A stretch of DNA of 64,000 nt. Source: an uncultured Lachnospiraceae bacterium. GTDB lineage: Bacteria > Bacillota > Clostridia > Lachnospirales > Lachnospiraceae. Position 1 is the first letter of the stretch. Every line of letters begins with the position of its first letter. Both the position numbers and the translations under genes were made by a program. Below, piece after piece: positions 34,886 to 43,252 of the stretch. Where the stretch lies: the NCBI GenBank assembly GCA_910586405.1, contig CAJUII010000004.1, forward strand, positions 17,239-81,238. The letters run 5' to 3'. The notes beneath the pieces were generated by a model. It saw only the letters and a program-made list of their open reading frames with translations, did not search any database and was not told the origin of the DNA.

Positions 34886-34962
34886 ACACTTACCTTCCAG
34901 ATGCCGGCGCCTCCCACGCCGGACTCACACGAAGGAATTTTTTACAGGACGGGTGAAGTATT

Positions 34963-36111
34963 ATGAATCGTGTCAATATTTATCGGGCTGCCACAAGTGA
35001 TCAGACAACCATTTCCAACTTATTCATTGATGAATACATGGCGGATGCCAACGATGCACAACTCAAAATCTACCTTTTTCTAATCCGCATGATGAACGCA
35101 AATCTCCCAACAAGCGTGACAGATATTGCGGACAAGTTTAACTATACGGAAAAAGATGTGCTCAGGTCACTGATGTATTGGGAGTCCAGACAGCTTTTGG
35201 CACTCGACTTCGACGCGGCTCACAACCTGTCTGGAATCAGGGTACTTTCCCTTGAGAACGCATACGAGGCGCCCAGGACGGCTCCGCGTATCACACCGGT
35301 CTTGTCTTTTATCAGACCGGCCTCCATGCAGACGGGCATGACTGCCAGAGCCGCAATGACGCAGCCATCTCCCAATAACACGGCTGCCGGCATGAGCAGC
35401 CAGCCCGCAGATGGAACAAACATGAACAACACAATCACCAAACCGGACTATTCTCTTGACGAACTCACAGACTTTAAGAACAATGAGGATATCGAACAGC
35501 TCCTGCTGGTTACAGAGCAGTATGTCGCGCGGCAGCTAACGCGCAGCGACATGGAGACCATCCTGTTCCTGTATGACCGGCTGGGATTCTCCACAGACCT
35601 CATAGACTATCTGGTGCAGCACTGTGTGGAGCGCGGCAAGAAGGATTTCCGGTATATGGAAAAGGTCGCACTGGCATGGCATGAGCAGGGCATTATGTCC
35701 CCCGCGGATGCCCAGAGCGCTTCCCGCAAATATGACAAGGTGGTCTACACCATCATGAAATCACTCGGCAAAAATACAGATCCGGCGCCCAAGGAGCTCG
35801 AGTACATAAACCGATGGACGAAGGAGTATGGTTTCTGGCTGGATGTGATACAGGAAGCGTGCGACAAGACCGTCATGACGACGGACAGGAACCGCTTCGC
35901 CTATGCGGACGGTATTCTCACCAAATGGTATCAGGCAGGTGTCCATCACAAGGCGGATATACCAGCAGCGGACGCATCCTATAAGCGCATCTGTGCAATC
36001 ACGGACAAGCAGCGCAAAAACGATAACATCGTAACCAAGAATAAATTTAACAATTTTGCCCAGAATACTTATGACTTTGATGCACTCGAACAAAATATCC
36101 TAAGCAATTAG
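34963..36111 (+). CDS. dnaD: DnaD-domain replication initiation / helicase-loading protein
   Basis: 382 aa. An N-terminal winged-helix region (TSVTDIADKFNYTEKDVLRSLMYWE), a linker rich in Pro/Thr/Met, then a DnaB/DnaD C-terminal domain (about residues 155-255) whose signature ends in FRYMEKVALAWHEQGI. A second similar but weaker segment follows. In Firmicutes DnaD and DnaB remodel DNA at origin and restart sites before DnaI loads the helicase. 51 bp before dnaI, downstream of a DnaA-box cluster. The split into DnaD versus DnaB orthology is not certain. Confidence 0.85.
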   Translation: MNRVNIYRAATSDQTTISNLFIDEYMADANDAQLKIYLFLIRMMNANLPTSVTDIADKFNYTEKDVLRSLMYWESRQLLALDFDAAHNLSGIRVLSLENAYEAPRTAPRITPVLSFIRPASMQTGMTARAAMTQPSPNNTAAGMSSQPADGTNMNNTITKPDYSLDELTDFKNNEDIEQLLLVTEQYVARQLTRSDMETILFLYDRLGFSTDLIDYLVQHCVERGKKDFRYMEKVALAWHEQGIMSPADAQSASRKYDKVVYTIMKSLGKNTDPAPKELEYINRWTKEYGFWLDVIQEACDKTVMTTDRNRFAYADGILTKWYQAGVHHKADIPAADASYKRICAITDKQRKNDNIVTKNKFNNFAQNTYDFDALEQNILSN

Positions 36112-36162
36112 AAATGCTACATCATCCACCAAGTATACGGACAATGTAAGAGGGGAAAACAC

Positions 36163-37134
36163 ATGCCACTGACAAACAGCCAATACGATGCAATCATGCG
36201 TTCCTATGAGGAGAAGCAGCGCGCTGCCAGACGCCGTCTCGAGCAAAACACTGAGACTGTCTATCAGAGAATACCCGCTTATGAAGCGTTGGACCGCCAA
36301 GTTGCTGCCATCTCGATCGAGCAGGGACGAAAACTTCTAAACGGCGAAGCAAATGCGCTTGCCGAATTGCGACAGCGCCTGAGAGACCTCTCTGCGAAGA
36401 AAGCTTCCCTGCTGCGTAAGAATGGTTTTCCAGACAATTATCTGTCACCGGCATACACTTGCGAGAAATGCAGTGATACTGGATATATCGACAACCATAA
36501 ATGCAGTTGTTTCCGCGCGGCAGAGATTGATCTGATCTATGAACAGTCCCACATCCGTGATTTACTTGAGACTGAAAATTTTCATTCGCTCTCTTATGAC
36601 TATTATGCGGGGGAGGATCTCGAAAAATTTACAAAAGCTGTACAAATATGCCAAAATTTTGTGAAAAGCTTTCATAAGGACTACCGAAATCTGTTTTTTT
36701 ATGGTACAGTAGGTACGGGTAAGTCTTTTCTATCCTGTTGTATTGCCAAGGAGGTGATCGATCAGGGCAGTCTGGTCATTTACTTTAGCGCTTCTCAGCT
36801 CTTTGATATCCTATCAAAGAGTACATTCGACAAGGACAGCGCCGAATCGGCGTCCGGGATCTCCGACGATATCTGTGACTGCGACCTGCTCATTATCGAT
36901 GACTTAGGAACAGAGCTTACCAACTCTTTCGTCTCCTCTCAGCTTTTTTCCTGCCTAAACAGCAGACATCTTCGTAAAAAAGCAACCATTATCACAACAA
37001 ATCTTTCGCTTGGAGAGTTGCGGGACCGATATTCTGACAGGATCTTTTCACGCATCACAAGCAATTATGATATATGTAAACTAACCGGTCAAGACATTCG
37101 GATGCAGAAGAAAACATCATCTGCAAACAAATGA
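36163..37134 (+). CDS. dnaI: DnaI/DnaC-type replicative helicase loader
   Basis: 323-aa AAA+ ATPase. The N-terminal helicase-binding part carries a zinc site, Cys100, Cys103, Cys114, Cys116 (CEKCSDTGYIDNHKCSC). Walker A GTVGTGKS is at 181-188, Walker B CDLLIIDDLGTE follows, and the arginine finger lies near FSRITSNYD. It loads DnaC/DnaB helicase onto DNA. AGAGGGG precedes the ATG. It follows dnaD and precedes prs. Confidence 0.94.
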   Translation: MPLTNSQYDAIMRSYEEKQRAARRRLEQNTETVYQRIPAYEALDRQVAAISIEQGRKLLNGEANALAELRQRLRDLSAKKASLLRKNGFPDNYLSPAYTCEKCSDTGYIDNHKCSCFRAAEIDLIYEQSHIRDLLETENFHSLSYDYYAGEDLEKFTKAVQICQNFVKSFHKDYRNLFFYGTVGTGKSFLSCCIAKEVIDQGSLVIYFSASQLFDILSKSTFDKDSAESASGISDDICDCDLLIIDDLGTELTNSFVSSQLFSCLNSRHLRKKATIITTNLSLGELRDRYSDRIFSRITSNYDICKLTGQDIRMQKKTSSANK

Positions 37135-37174
37135 AAATATACATACTATTTATACGGAAAGCGAGGGTTTTTCT

Positions 37175-38365
37175 ATGCCAGTTCGTGAGGAAAAAAGAAA
37201 TCTCAATTCAATACCTGTAGGTTCATTAGGCATCATTCCTTTGAGCGGCTGCAAGGAGCTGGGCGACAAGGTGGACAAGTATCTTGTCAGATGGCGGGCG
37301 GAACGTGAGAGTGAGCACAAGGACTCTCTTGCGTTTGCAGGGTATCAGCGCGATTCTTATATTATACAGACCCGTGTTCCACGCTTTGGAACCGGTGAGG
37401 CAAAGGGAGAAATTCTGGAATCTGTGCGCGGCGACGACATCTATCTTCTGGTGGACGTCACCAACTACAGCCTGACATACTCTCTGTGCGGTCAGGAAAA
37501 CCATATGTCACCCGACGACCACTTTCAGGACTTAAAGAGAATCATCGCTGCGATCGGCGGCAAATCAAGGCGCATCACGGTGATTATGCCCTATTTGTAT
37601 GAGAGCCGCCAGCACAAGAGAAATTCCAGAGAGTCTCTTGACTGTGCGCTGGCATTGCAGGAGATGGTCAACATGGGTGTGGACAATATCATCACCTTTG
37701 ACGCCCACGACCCGCGCGTCCAGAACGCGATTCCCCTAAATGGTTTTGAGACCGTATCGCCCACATACCAGTTTATCAAAGGTCTGTTAAACAACGTCCC
37801 TGACCTGACAATCGACGCGGACCATATGATGATCGTCAGTCCCGACGAGGGCGGTATGGGCCGTGCGATCTACATGGCAAACGTGATGGGGCTTGACATG
37901 GGCATGTTCTACAAACGGCGTGACTACACCAAGATTGTCAAGGGGCGCAATCCCATCGTAGCGCACGAGTTCCTCGGAAGCAGCGTGGAGGGCAAAGATG
38001 TCATTATCGTAGATGATATGATCTCCTCCGGCGAGAGCATGATCGAGGTTGCAACAGACCTCAAAAAGCGCAAGGCAAAACGTATCTTTGCCGCCGCAAC
38101 CTTCGGACTCTTTACCGCCGGACTGAATAAATTTGACGAGGCATTTGAACAGGGGTTAATCTACCGTGTCCTCACGACCAACCTAATCTACCAGAAACCA
38201 GAGCTTTTGGACAAAGAGTGGTATATTAGCTGCGACATGAGCAAGTATATCGCCTATATTATCGATACCTTAAACCATGACTCCTCCATCAGCGATCTGC
38301 TCAATCCAAATGACCGTATTCACAGCTACATCAATCGCTACAAAAACGGTGAAATCTTGATGTAA
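37175..38365 (+). CDS. prs: Ribose-phosphate pyrophosphokinase (long form)
   Basis: 396 aa, longer than the usual 310-320. Makes PRPP from ribose-5-phosphate and ATP. Key regions: FDAHDPRVQNAIPLNGFETV, SPDEGGMGRA and the PRPP-binding loop VIIVDDMISSGESMIE. The N-terminal and middle parts depart from class I enzymes (an insertion around SPDDHFQDLKRIIAAIG, MPYLYESRQHKRNSRESL). Long forms occur in several clostridia. GCGAGGG precedes ATG 37175, 40 bp after dnaI, so it is likely co-transcribed with the helicase loader genes. Confidence 0.92.
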   Translation: MPVREEKRNLNSIPVGSLGIIPLSGCKELGDKVDKYLVRWRAERESEHKDSLAFAGYQRDSYIIQTRVPRFGTGEAKGEILESVRGDDIYLLVDVTNYSLTYSLCGQENHMSPDDHFQDLKRIIAAIGGKSRRITVIMPYLYESRQHKRNSRESLDCALALQEMVNMGVDNIITFDAHDPRVQNAIPLNGFETVSPTYQFIKGLLNNVPDLTIDADHMMIVSPDEGGMGRAIYMANVMGLDMGMFYKRRDYTKIVKGRNPIVAHEFLGSSVEGKDVIIVDDMISSGESMIEVATDLKKRKAKRIFAAATFGLFTAGLNKFDEAFEQGLIYRVLTTNLIYQKPELLDKEWYISCDMSKYIAYIIDTLNHDSSISDLLNPNDRIHSYINRYKNGEILM

Positions 38366-38380
38366 TTGAATAGAGAATAC

Positions 38381-38397
38381 GCCCGTGTGCATAAAAA
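38381..38397. repeat. Terminator-associated 17-mer, copy 3
   Basis: GCCCGTGTGCATAAAAA, identical to 20835-20851 and 30191-30207; here without the palindromic arms. On the minus strand it directly follows the U-tract of the galE terminator. Confidence 0.8.
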
Positions 38398-38425
38398 ATC
38401 CGCAGCCCAGACTGCGGATTTTTTT
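38393..38425. terminator. Bidirectional terminator between prs and galE
   Basis: 13-bp stem AAAAAATCCGCAG (38393-38405) with CTGCGGATTTTTT (38412-38424), with T runs on both strands. Serves prs (plus) and galE (minus). Confidence 0.92.
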
Positions 38426-38427
38426 AT

Positions 38428-39444
38428 TTATTCTTCATATCCATTCGGGTTGTTGGACTGCCATCTCCAGCTGTCTGCACACATCTCCTTGATGCCATAC
38501 TGCGCGGTCCAGCCAAGCTCTTCCTTTGCCTTTGCAGCATCTGCGTAGCACGTCGCGATATCCCCGGCGCGCCTTGGCTTCATCTCATACGGAATCTTGA
38601 CGCCTGTCGCCTCCTCAAAGTTCTTCACAATGTCAAGCACGCTGTAGCCTGTCCCTGTGCCAAGATTGTAAATGCAGAGTCCTGCCTTCTCGTCAATCTT
38701 CTTTAATGCCTTCACATGGCCAACCGCAAGGTCTACCACATGGATATAATCCCTCACACCGGTTCCGTCATGCGTATCATAGTCATTGCCAAACACGCCG
38801 AGCTTCTCCAGCTTGCCCACCGCGACCTGCGTGATATAGGGCATCAGATTGTTCGGAATGCCATTCGGATTCTCTCCCATCGTGCCGCTCTGGTGTGCAC
38901 CGATTGGATTAAAATAGCGAAGGAGGATTACATTCCACTCTGGATCTGCCTTCTGCATATCCGATAAAATCTGCTCGAGCATCGACTTTGTCCAGCCATA
39001 AGGATTTGTGCACTGTCCCTTAGGGCACTCCTCCGTGATTGGAATAAATGCAGGGTCCCCGTAGACCGTCGCTGAGGAGGAGAAAATAATATTTTTGCAG
39101 CCATGCTGTCTCATCACATCGACGAGCGTCAATGTTCCCGCAATGTTATTATTATAATATTCCCACGGCTTAGCCACAGACTCCCCGACCGCCTTTAATC
39201 CGGCAAAATGAATGCAGGAATCAATCTGCTGCTCGTCAAAAATCTTCTCTAACGCCTCTCTGTCAAGAATGTCAGCCTTATAAAAAGTAACCGGTTTCCC
39301 CGTAATCTTCTCCACACGCTGCAAGGACTTGACACTCGCATTGGACAAATTATCCACCACCACCACATCATACCCTGCATTCTGAAGCTCTACTACTGTA
39401 TGGCTGCCGATAAAGCCGGCGCCGCCTGTAACTAAAATTGCCAT
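38428..39444 (-). CDS. galE: UDP-glucose 4-epimerase GalE
   Basis: 338 aa, Leloir pathway epimerase linking UDP-glucose and UDP-galactose. NAD-binding [14 protein letters not shown] at the N-terminus, catalytic Tyr/Lys in [11 protein letters not shown], and C-terminal [19 protein letters not shown] precedes ATG 39444. Single gene, convergent with prs. It also supplies sugars for wall and surface glycans. Confidence 0.97.
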   Translation of the reverse strand: MAILVTGGAGFIGSHTVVELQNAGYDVVVVDNLSNASVKSLQRVEKITGKPVTFYKADILDREALEKIFDEQQIDSCIHFAGLKAVGESVAKPWEYYNNNIAGTLTLVDVMRQHGCKNIIFSSSATVYGDPAFIPITEECPKGQCTNPYGWTKSMLEQILSDMQKADPEWNVILLRYFNPIGAHQSGTMGENPNGIPNNLMPYITQVAVGKLEKLGVFGNDYDTHDGTGVRDYIHVVDLAVGHVKALKKIDEKAGLCIYNLGTGTGYSVLDIVKNFEEATGVKIPYEMKPRRAGDIATCYADAAKAKEELGWTAQYGIKEMCADSWRWQSNNPNGYEE

Positions 39445-39630
39445 AATGATTCCCTCCGTTTTCGCTTTTATTTTCCTCTTTTATGATATCCCTTTTGCAA
39501 TCAGAAAACAATAGCATATTTATTAATTTTTTATGCAAAATCGACATTCTGATTCCATGACACATTTATAGGAATTTCGACATTTTTAGACATTTTATCA
39601 TATTTACAAAGGATTCTTCCCCAATATTTT

Positions 39631-39697
39631 TGTGGATATCGTGCATAAATATGTGGATATGACGATAGATCTGTACACTTATCAATAGTTATCCACA
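39631..39697. promoter_or_regulatory. Second small group of DnaA boxes in a 404-bp intergenic region
   Basis: TTATCCACA at 39689-39697 and two one-mismatch inverted boxes TGTGGATAT at 39631-39639 and 39652-39660. The rest of 39445-39848, between galE and the sodC terminator, has no supported gene. Confidence 0.55.
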
Positions 39698-39764
39698 TCC
39701 TACAGCGCACAAAATGACATATTTCGACACACGATTCCAAACGAAATTCTTACAAAAACAACAA

Positions 39765-39788
39765 AGGTAAGGACAACAATCCTTACCT
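39765..39788 (-). terminator. Terminator after sodC
   Basis: 9-bp stem AGGTAAGGA (39765-39773) with TCCTTACCT (39780-39788), followed on the minus strand by TTGTTGTTTTTG. Confidence 0.8.
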
Positions 39789-39848
39789 CTGCTGTTATAC
39801 GATCCCCTGATGCTCTCCTATGACCGGACTCGTAAAACCACGCTAACT

Positions 39849-40331
39849 CTATCGAATCACACCGCACCCAATTTTTTCTCCGGCATCCCCTGAGGGCTGG
39901 GATTTGAAATCATCTGGCATTTTATGAATGATAATGCTTCTTCCCATTATCTCCGATATCTGAAAACGCTTGTCATAAAAAGAAAGCCACGCATAGCCCT
40001 GATTGCCCATGAGCGGAATCATGTCCCCCGCATGGTCAGGGTGCGGCGCGTTTGTCGGATTGTAATGTCCCCCTGTCTTATCAAAAGGCATTGTGCAGTC
40101 ACCCTTTTCATGAATATGCATCGCATAGAAATCGGATGAATACTGTGTTGCAATGTTGGGTAGTCCGAAGATTTCCGCTTCGATCAACACCCCCGCATAT
40201 GGCGTGGCATAAAATTTTACAATGCCGCTCAACTGTGGATTCTGTGCGTTTCCCCGAATCCACGCCAACGCGTCGGGCTTTCCGTTTCGAAGTGTGTCCG
40301 TAAATATCATTCCTGGAGTAATATCTGCCAT
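39849..40331 (-). CDS. sodC: Cu/Zn superoxide dismutase, cytosolic form
   Basis: 160 aa, no signal peptide. Cu ligands His72, His74, His89, His136; Zn ligands His89, His97, His100, Asp103; disulfide Cys79-Cys156. Motifs MHIHEKGDC, GGHYNPTNAPHPDH and GDAGEKIGCGVI are all present, but the usual arginine of signature 2 is replaced by Lys/Glu. Most bacterial SodC is exported; this one is predicted cytosolic, unusual in an anaerobe. The start is ATG 40331 with GGAGGGG upstream; an in-frame ATG at 40367 lacks a site. A single gene, no chaperone nearby. Confidence 0.9.
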   Translation of the reverse strand: MADITPGMIFTDTLRNGKPDALAWIRGNAQNPQLSGIVKFYATPYAGVLIEAEIFGLPNIATQYSSDFYAMHIHEKGDCTMPFDKTGGHYNPTNAPHPDHAGDMIPLMGNQGYAWLSFYDKRFQISEIMGRSIIIHKMPDDFKSQPSGDAGEKIGCGVIR

Positions 40332-40560
40332 AGTGATAGACCCCTCCAAACTATTTTTACTTATCATATGTGCGCAGTGTAGTGATTGTTCACAAAATAT
40401 ATCCTATTATTTTATATGTTATTTCTGTTGTTTTTATGATTGATGTGTGATAAAATTCTAAGCCTACCGAAAAAATCGGGTCCGGCGCACTCGATTTTAC
40501 CTACTTGGAAAGATACTGAAAAACTCTGTTTCAAAAGTATAACTATCAGGAGGAAGCAAA

Positions 40561-41349
40561 ATGATTACGATGGAACACGTATGCAAGTCGTACAAGATTG
40601 CAAAACGAAACGCAGGCTTTGGCGAAGCCTGCAAAGCACTTTTTCACCGGGAGTATGAAACCATTCATGCCCTAAATGATGTCAGCTTCACGATTCGCGA
40701 TGGTGAGATGGTGGGCTACATCGGACCCAACGGAGCAGGCAAAAGCTCTACCATTAAAATACTGAGCGGAATATTGACACCAGACAGCGGCACAGTCCTT
40801 GTGGACGGGCGCGTACCGCACAAGAACAGAATCGACCATGTGCGCGAGATCGGCGTCGTCTTTGGCCAGCGTTCACAGCTTTGGTGGGATGTTCCTGTCA
40901 TTGATTCCTTTTCCTTGTTAAAGGACATCTATTCTATTTCCGATATCTGCTACCAGCAGAGTCTCGAAGAACTCACAACATTACTAAACTTATCTGAACT
41001 GCTTCGCTCACCGGCAAGACAGCTCTCACTCGGACAGCGAATGCGGTGCGAGATTGCCGCATCTTTGCTGCACCGTCCGCGCATTCTGTTTCTGGACGAG
41101 CCGACGATTGGCTTAGATGCCGTTTCCAAACTTGCCGTCCGCGATTTTATCCTCCGGCAGAACCAGACACACAAGACCACTGTGATTCTGACAACGCATG
41201 ACATGCAGGATATTGAATCCCTCACAAGCAGAATCCTGCTGATTGGCAAAGGGCAGATTCTCATGGACGGCTCCCTCAACGACATCCGAACCGGGAATGA
41301 GAGCATTGATGCGACGGTTGCCGAGCTCTACCGCACCTACAACATTTAG
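40561..41349 (+). CDS. ABC-2 exporter ATP-binding protein, apparently internally deleted
   Basis: 262 aa. Walker A GPNGAGKSST, signature LSLGQRMRCEIAASLL (LSLGQ variant), Walker B ILFLDEPTIGLD and H-loop TTHDMQDI are intact. This is the NatA/COG4586-like group, normally about 320-330 aa; here the usual domain between GSLNDIR and the closing DATVAELYRTYNI is missing (about 60 residues), suggesting an in-frame deletion. AGGAGGAAGC precedes the ATG. The permease genes downstream are broken, so the ATPase probably has no partner. Confidence 0.8.
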   Translation: MITMEHVCKSYKIAKRNAGFGEACKALFHREYETIHALNDVSFTIRDGEMVGYIGPNGAGKSSTIKILSGILTPDSGTVLVDGRVPHKNRIDHVREIGVVFGQRSQLWWDVPVIDSFSLLKDIYSISDICYQQSLEELTTLLNLSELLRSPARQLSLGQRMRCEIAASLLHRPRILFLDEPTIGLDAVSKLAVRDFILRQNQTHKTTVILTTHDMQDIESLTSRILLIGKGQILMDGSLNDIRTGNESIDATVAELYRTYNI

Positions 41350-41367
41350 AAGGAGGCATGGATACCT

Positions 41368-42100
41368 ATGAAAAAATATCTGTCCTTCTTTCAACTGCGT
41401 TTTACGATGGGTCTACAGTACCGCACTGCCGCACTGGCAGGAATTATCACGCAGTTTGCATGGGGCGGCATGCAAATCATGATGTACCGCGCTTTTTACC
41501 GCACAGACGCAGCTGCTTTCCCGATGAGCCTCTCCGCGACATCATCCTATGTCTGGCTGCAACAGGCATTTCTTGCATTTTTTGCTGTGTGGATGATGGA
41601 AAATGACATTTTTGACTCCATTGTAAACGGAAACATTTCCTATGAACTATGCAGACCCATCAGTATCTATAACATGTGGTTTGCAAGAAGCATGGCGACA
41701 AGGCTTGCCCGGGCAGTTCTCCGATGTTTAGAATGTCCCCAAAATATGTACGCTTTTGTTTATGCTGGCTGGCGGCACAGTGGTCTTTACAGCGCTGTTT
41801 TTTATCTATGCGGCGCTGTGCTTTTTTACACTCGAAGGGCTTGAGTTCATGAATGTTTTTACTGACGGTGGCAGGGAGCTTGGCAAATATCCGATTGGCA
41901 TCTATGGCAAAAAGATGCTGCTGTTTACGACATTTGTCATTCCTTATGCGCTGGTACAGTACTATCCGCTCCTGTATATCCTTGACCGGCAGACCTCGGT
42001 CTTTTATATGTTTCTGCCGCTTGCCGCCTGCTGGTTTTTTATCCCGGCGCTGCTGCTTTGGAAGTTTGGCGTGCGGTGTTATCAGTCGAGCGGGTCATAA
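41368..42100 (+). pseudogene. Chimeric ABC-2 permease pseudogene (fusion of two permease genes)
   Basis: Two parts in different frames. 41368-41727 encodes the first 120 residues of a COG4587-type permease (MKKYLSFFQLRFTMGLQYRT ... RAVLRC). From about 41732 to 42100 the next frame encodes the last ~120 residues of a COG3694-type permease (MLAGGTVVFTALFFIYAALC ... FTDGGRELGKYPIGIYGKK ... WKFGVRCYQSSGS). In intact operons these are consecutive genes, so roughly 0.9 kb was lost and the frames joined out of phase. With the shortened ATPase gene, the exporter is inactive. Confidence 0.8.
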
Positions 42101-42128
42101 AAGTGCAAAATTTGTATAAGAGAAACTA

Positions 42129-42157
42129 TTGATATCGAACTGAAACTATGTTATAGT
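42129..42157 (+). promoter_or_regulatory. Predicted promoter of the antisense RNA
   Basis: TTGATA, a 17-base spacer and TATAGT: near-consensus sigma-A promoter. Predicted start near 42164. Confidence 0.75.
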
Positions 42158-42163
42158 AAATAT

Positions 42164-42250
42164 GAAAAAGCAATACCGATAGACGGTTTGCCCAGTAATA
42201 TTAGTAAAAGATAACCGCTAAGATTGATAGGCTTGGGCGGTTATTTTTTT
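42164..42250 (+). ncRNA. Predicted antitoxin RNA of a type I toxin-antitoxin locus
   Basis: About 87-nt RNA between a strong promoter (42129-42157) and an 8-bp terminator stem with seven T residues. It runs convergently to the small toxin gene on the minus strand and overlaps its 3' end and terminator. It has no open frame of note. Its 5' part GCAATACCGATAGACGGTTT resembles the 5' leader of the toxin mRNA. Confidence 0.65.
42211..42250. terminator. Shared bidirectional terminator of the toxin-antitoxin locus
   Basis: Stem ATAACCGC (42211-42218) with GCGGTTAT (42237-42244). Plus strand is followed by TTTTTTT (42244-42250), minus strand by CTTTTACT. It overlaps the toxin stop codon. Confidence 0.8.
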
Positions 42251-42333
42251 GTGCTGCTGCCAATTGTATAACCAAGTCCAAAAGAAGTCAGCACCAAACT
42301 GATTATTGCAATCAGACTTTCTATTGTTATCAT
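42241..42333 (-). CDS. Holin-like type I toxin peptide (30 aa)
   Basis: 30-residue peptide: MITIESL, a hydrophobic core (IAIISLVLTSFGLGYTI), then SSTKK. This is the layout of 'putative holin-like toxin' peptides of Firmicutes: one membrane helix and a lysine tail. It is expected to insert in the membrane and depolarise it when its RNA is not held back. The start is ATG 42333 with GGGGGG eight bases upstream; ATG 42339 would have only two-base spacing. The gene has its own promoter at 42433-42461 and a ~90-nt structured leader with a GGAGGG...CCCTCC hairpin (42371-42389). Confidence 0.7.
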   Translation of the reverse strand: MITIESLIAIISLVLTSFGLGYTIGSSTKK

Positions 42334-42432
42334 TCGCATCACCCCCCATTTTTACATCGTTCTATGTAGTCGGAGGGTCTCAATCCCTCCGCAGAGGGCA
42401 AACCGCCTACCGTTATGGTATTGCTGTGTTTT

Positions 42433-42461
42433 AGTGTATCATATATTCTATCATTTTTCAA
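42433..42461 (-). promoter_or_regulatory. Predicted promoter of the toxin mRNA
   Basis: Minus-strand TTGAAA, 17-base spacer, TACACT; predicted start near 42426, giving a leader of about 93 nt before the toxin ATG. Confidence 0.55.
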
Positions 42462-42479
42462 CGAAGTAACGCTTTTTTG

Positions 42480-43082
42480 TCACTTCTGCAACATGCCTGC
42501 AAGGATATCCACGCACGCATCCAATCCGAGGCTGCTGGTATTCAGGCACAAGTCAAACTTGGACATATCGCCCCATTTCCAGCCAGTATGCGTATTGTAG
42601 AAATTACTCCTTCTCTTGTCGGACTTGCGCAGGAAATCCTCTGCCTCCGCAGGCGCAATATTCTCTGTCTGAATTGCGCGGTTAATGCGGTAATCCTTGT
42701 CAGCATAGGCAAATACCTTCAGGCAGTCCGCCCTGTCAAACAAGATAAAAGAGGCGCATCTTCCAACGATCACACAGTCATGTTTTTCCACATTTTCCTC
42801 AATGATTTTTTTCTCTTCCAAAAACAGTTTCTCAGACATCGGCAAATTCGTGCTGTCCTTTTTGCTGCCGCCGATCGCTGTCTTTGAGAGGTTAAAGATA
42901 ATGCTTCCCGGTGCAGTCTCCTCCAAATCCCCGATATAAATTGGAGGAATATCAAGTCTTTTTGCCGCTTCCACCAGAATATTCCTGTCATATAGTTCTA
43001 TGCCTAATTTTTTGGCTACCCGTCTGCCAATCTCGTTGCCGCCGCTTGCAAATTCACGTTCCATGGTAATGATTTTATACAT
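42480..43082 (-). CDS. Cytidylate kinase-like family protein
   Basis: 200 aa. N-terminal ITMEREFASGGNEIGRRVAKKLGIELYDR, a kinase-like fold without the canonical GxxGxGKST P-loop; middle HDCVIVGRCASFIL and a C-terminal KFDLCLNTSSLGLDACVDIL. This group (cytidylate_kin2-like) is common in Lachnospiraceae, often several copies per genome, and its substrate is unknown. GAGCTGATAG precedes the ATG. Single gene next to the toxin-antitoxin locus. Confidence 0.88.
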   Translation of the reverse strand: MYKIITMEREFASGGNEIGRRVAKKLGIELYDRNILVEAAKRLDIPPIYIGDLEETAPGSIIFNLSKTAIGGSKKDSTNLPMSEKLFLEEKKIIEENVEKHDCVIVGRCASFILFDRADCLKVFAYADKDYRINRAIQTENIAPAEAEDFLRKSDKRRSNFYNTHTGWKWGDMSKFDLCLNTSSLGLDACVDILAGMLQK

Positions 43083-43252
43083 ACTATCAGCTCCTTTTCA
43101 TTTTATTAAATTTATTTTAACACATCCTCTGCAAATTTACTAGAAATATTATAAATAATGGAAGATATTTGGCAAATATGCCGATAATTTTCAGTTTGGG
43201 ATTTATCTGGGTGTCCTTGTACAGTCAAGCATCGATGTATGAATCTGTGCAT

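Larger units (their letters stand above)
42170..42424. repeat. Inverted repeats at the 5' ends of the two convergent RNAs
   Basis: 42170-42193 (GCAATACC ... ACGGTTTGCCC, plus strand) and 42396-42424 (minus strand GCAATACCATAACGGTAGGC and then GGTTTGCCC). Both transcripts would thus begin with related sequence. Confidence 0.7.

Noticed and set aside
34662..34962. Chromosomal origin oriC
   Set aside because: DnaA boxes are dense, but dnaA, dnaN, rpmH and an AT-rich unwinding stretch beside the boxes are absent; regulation or titration is more likely.
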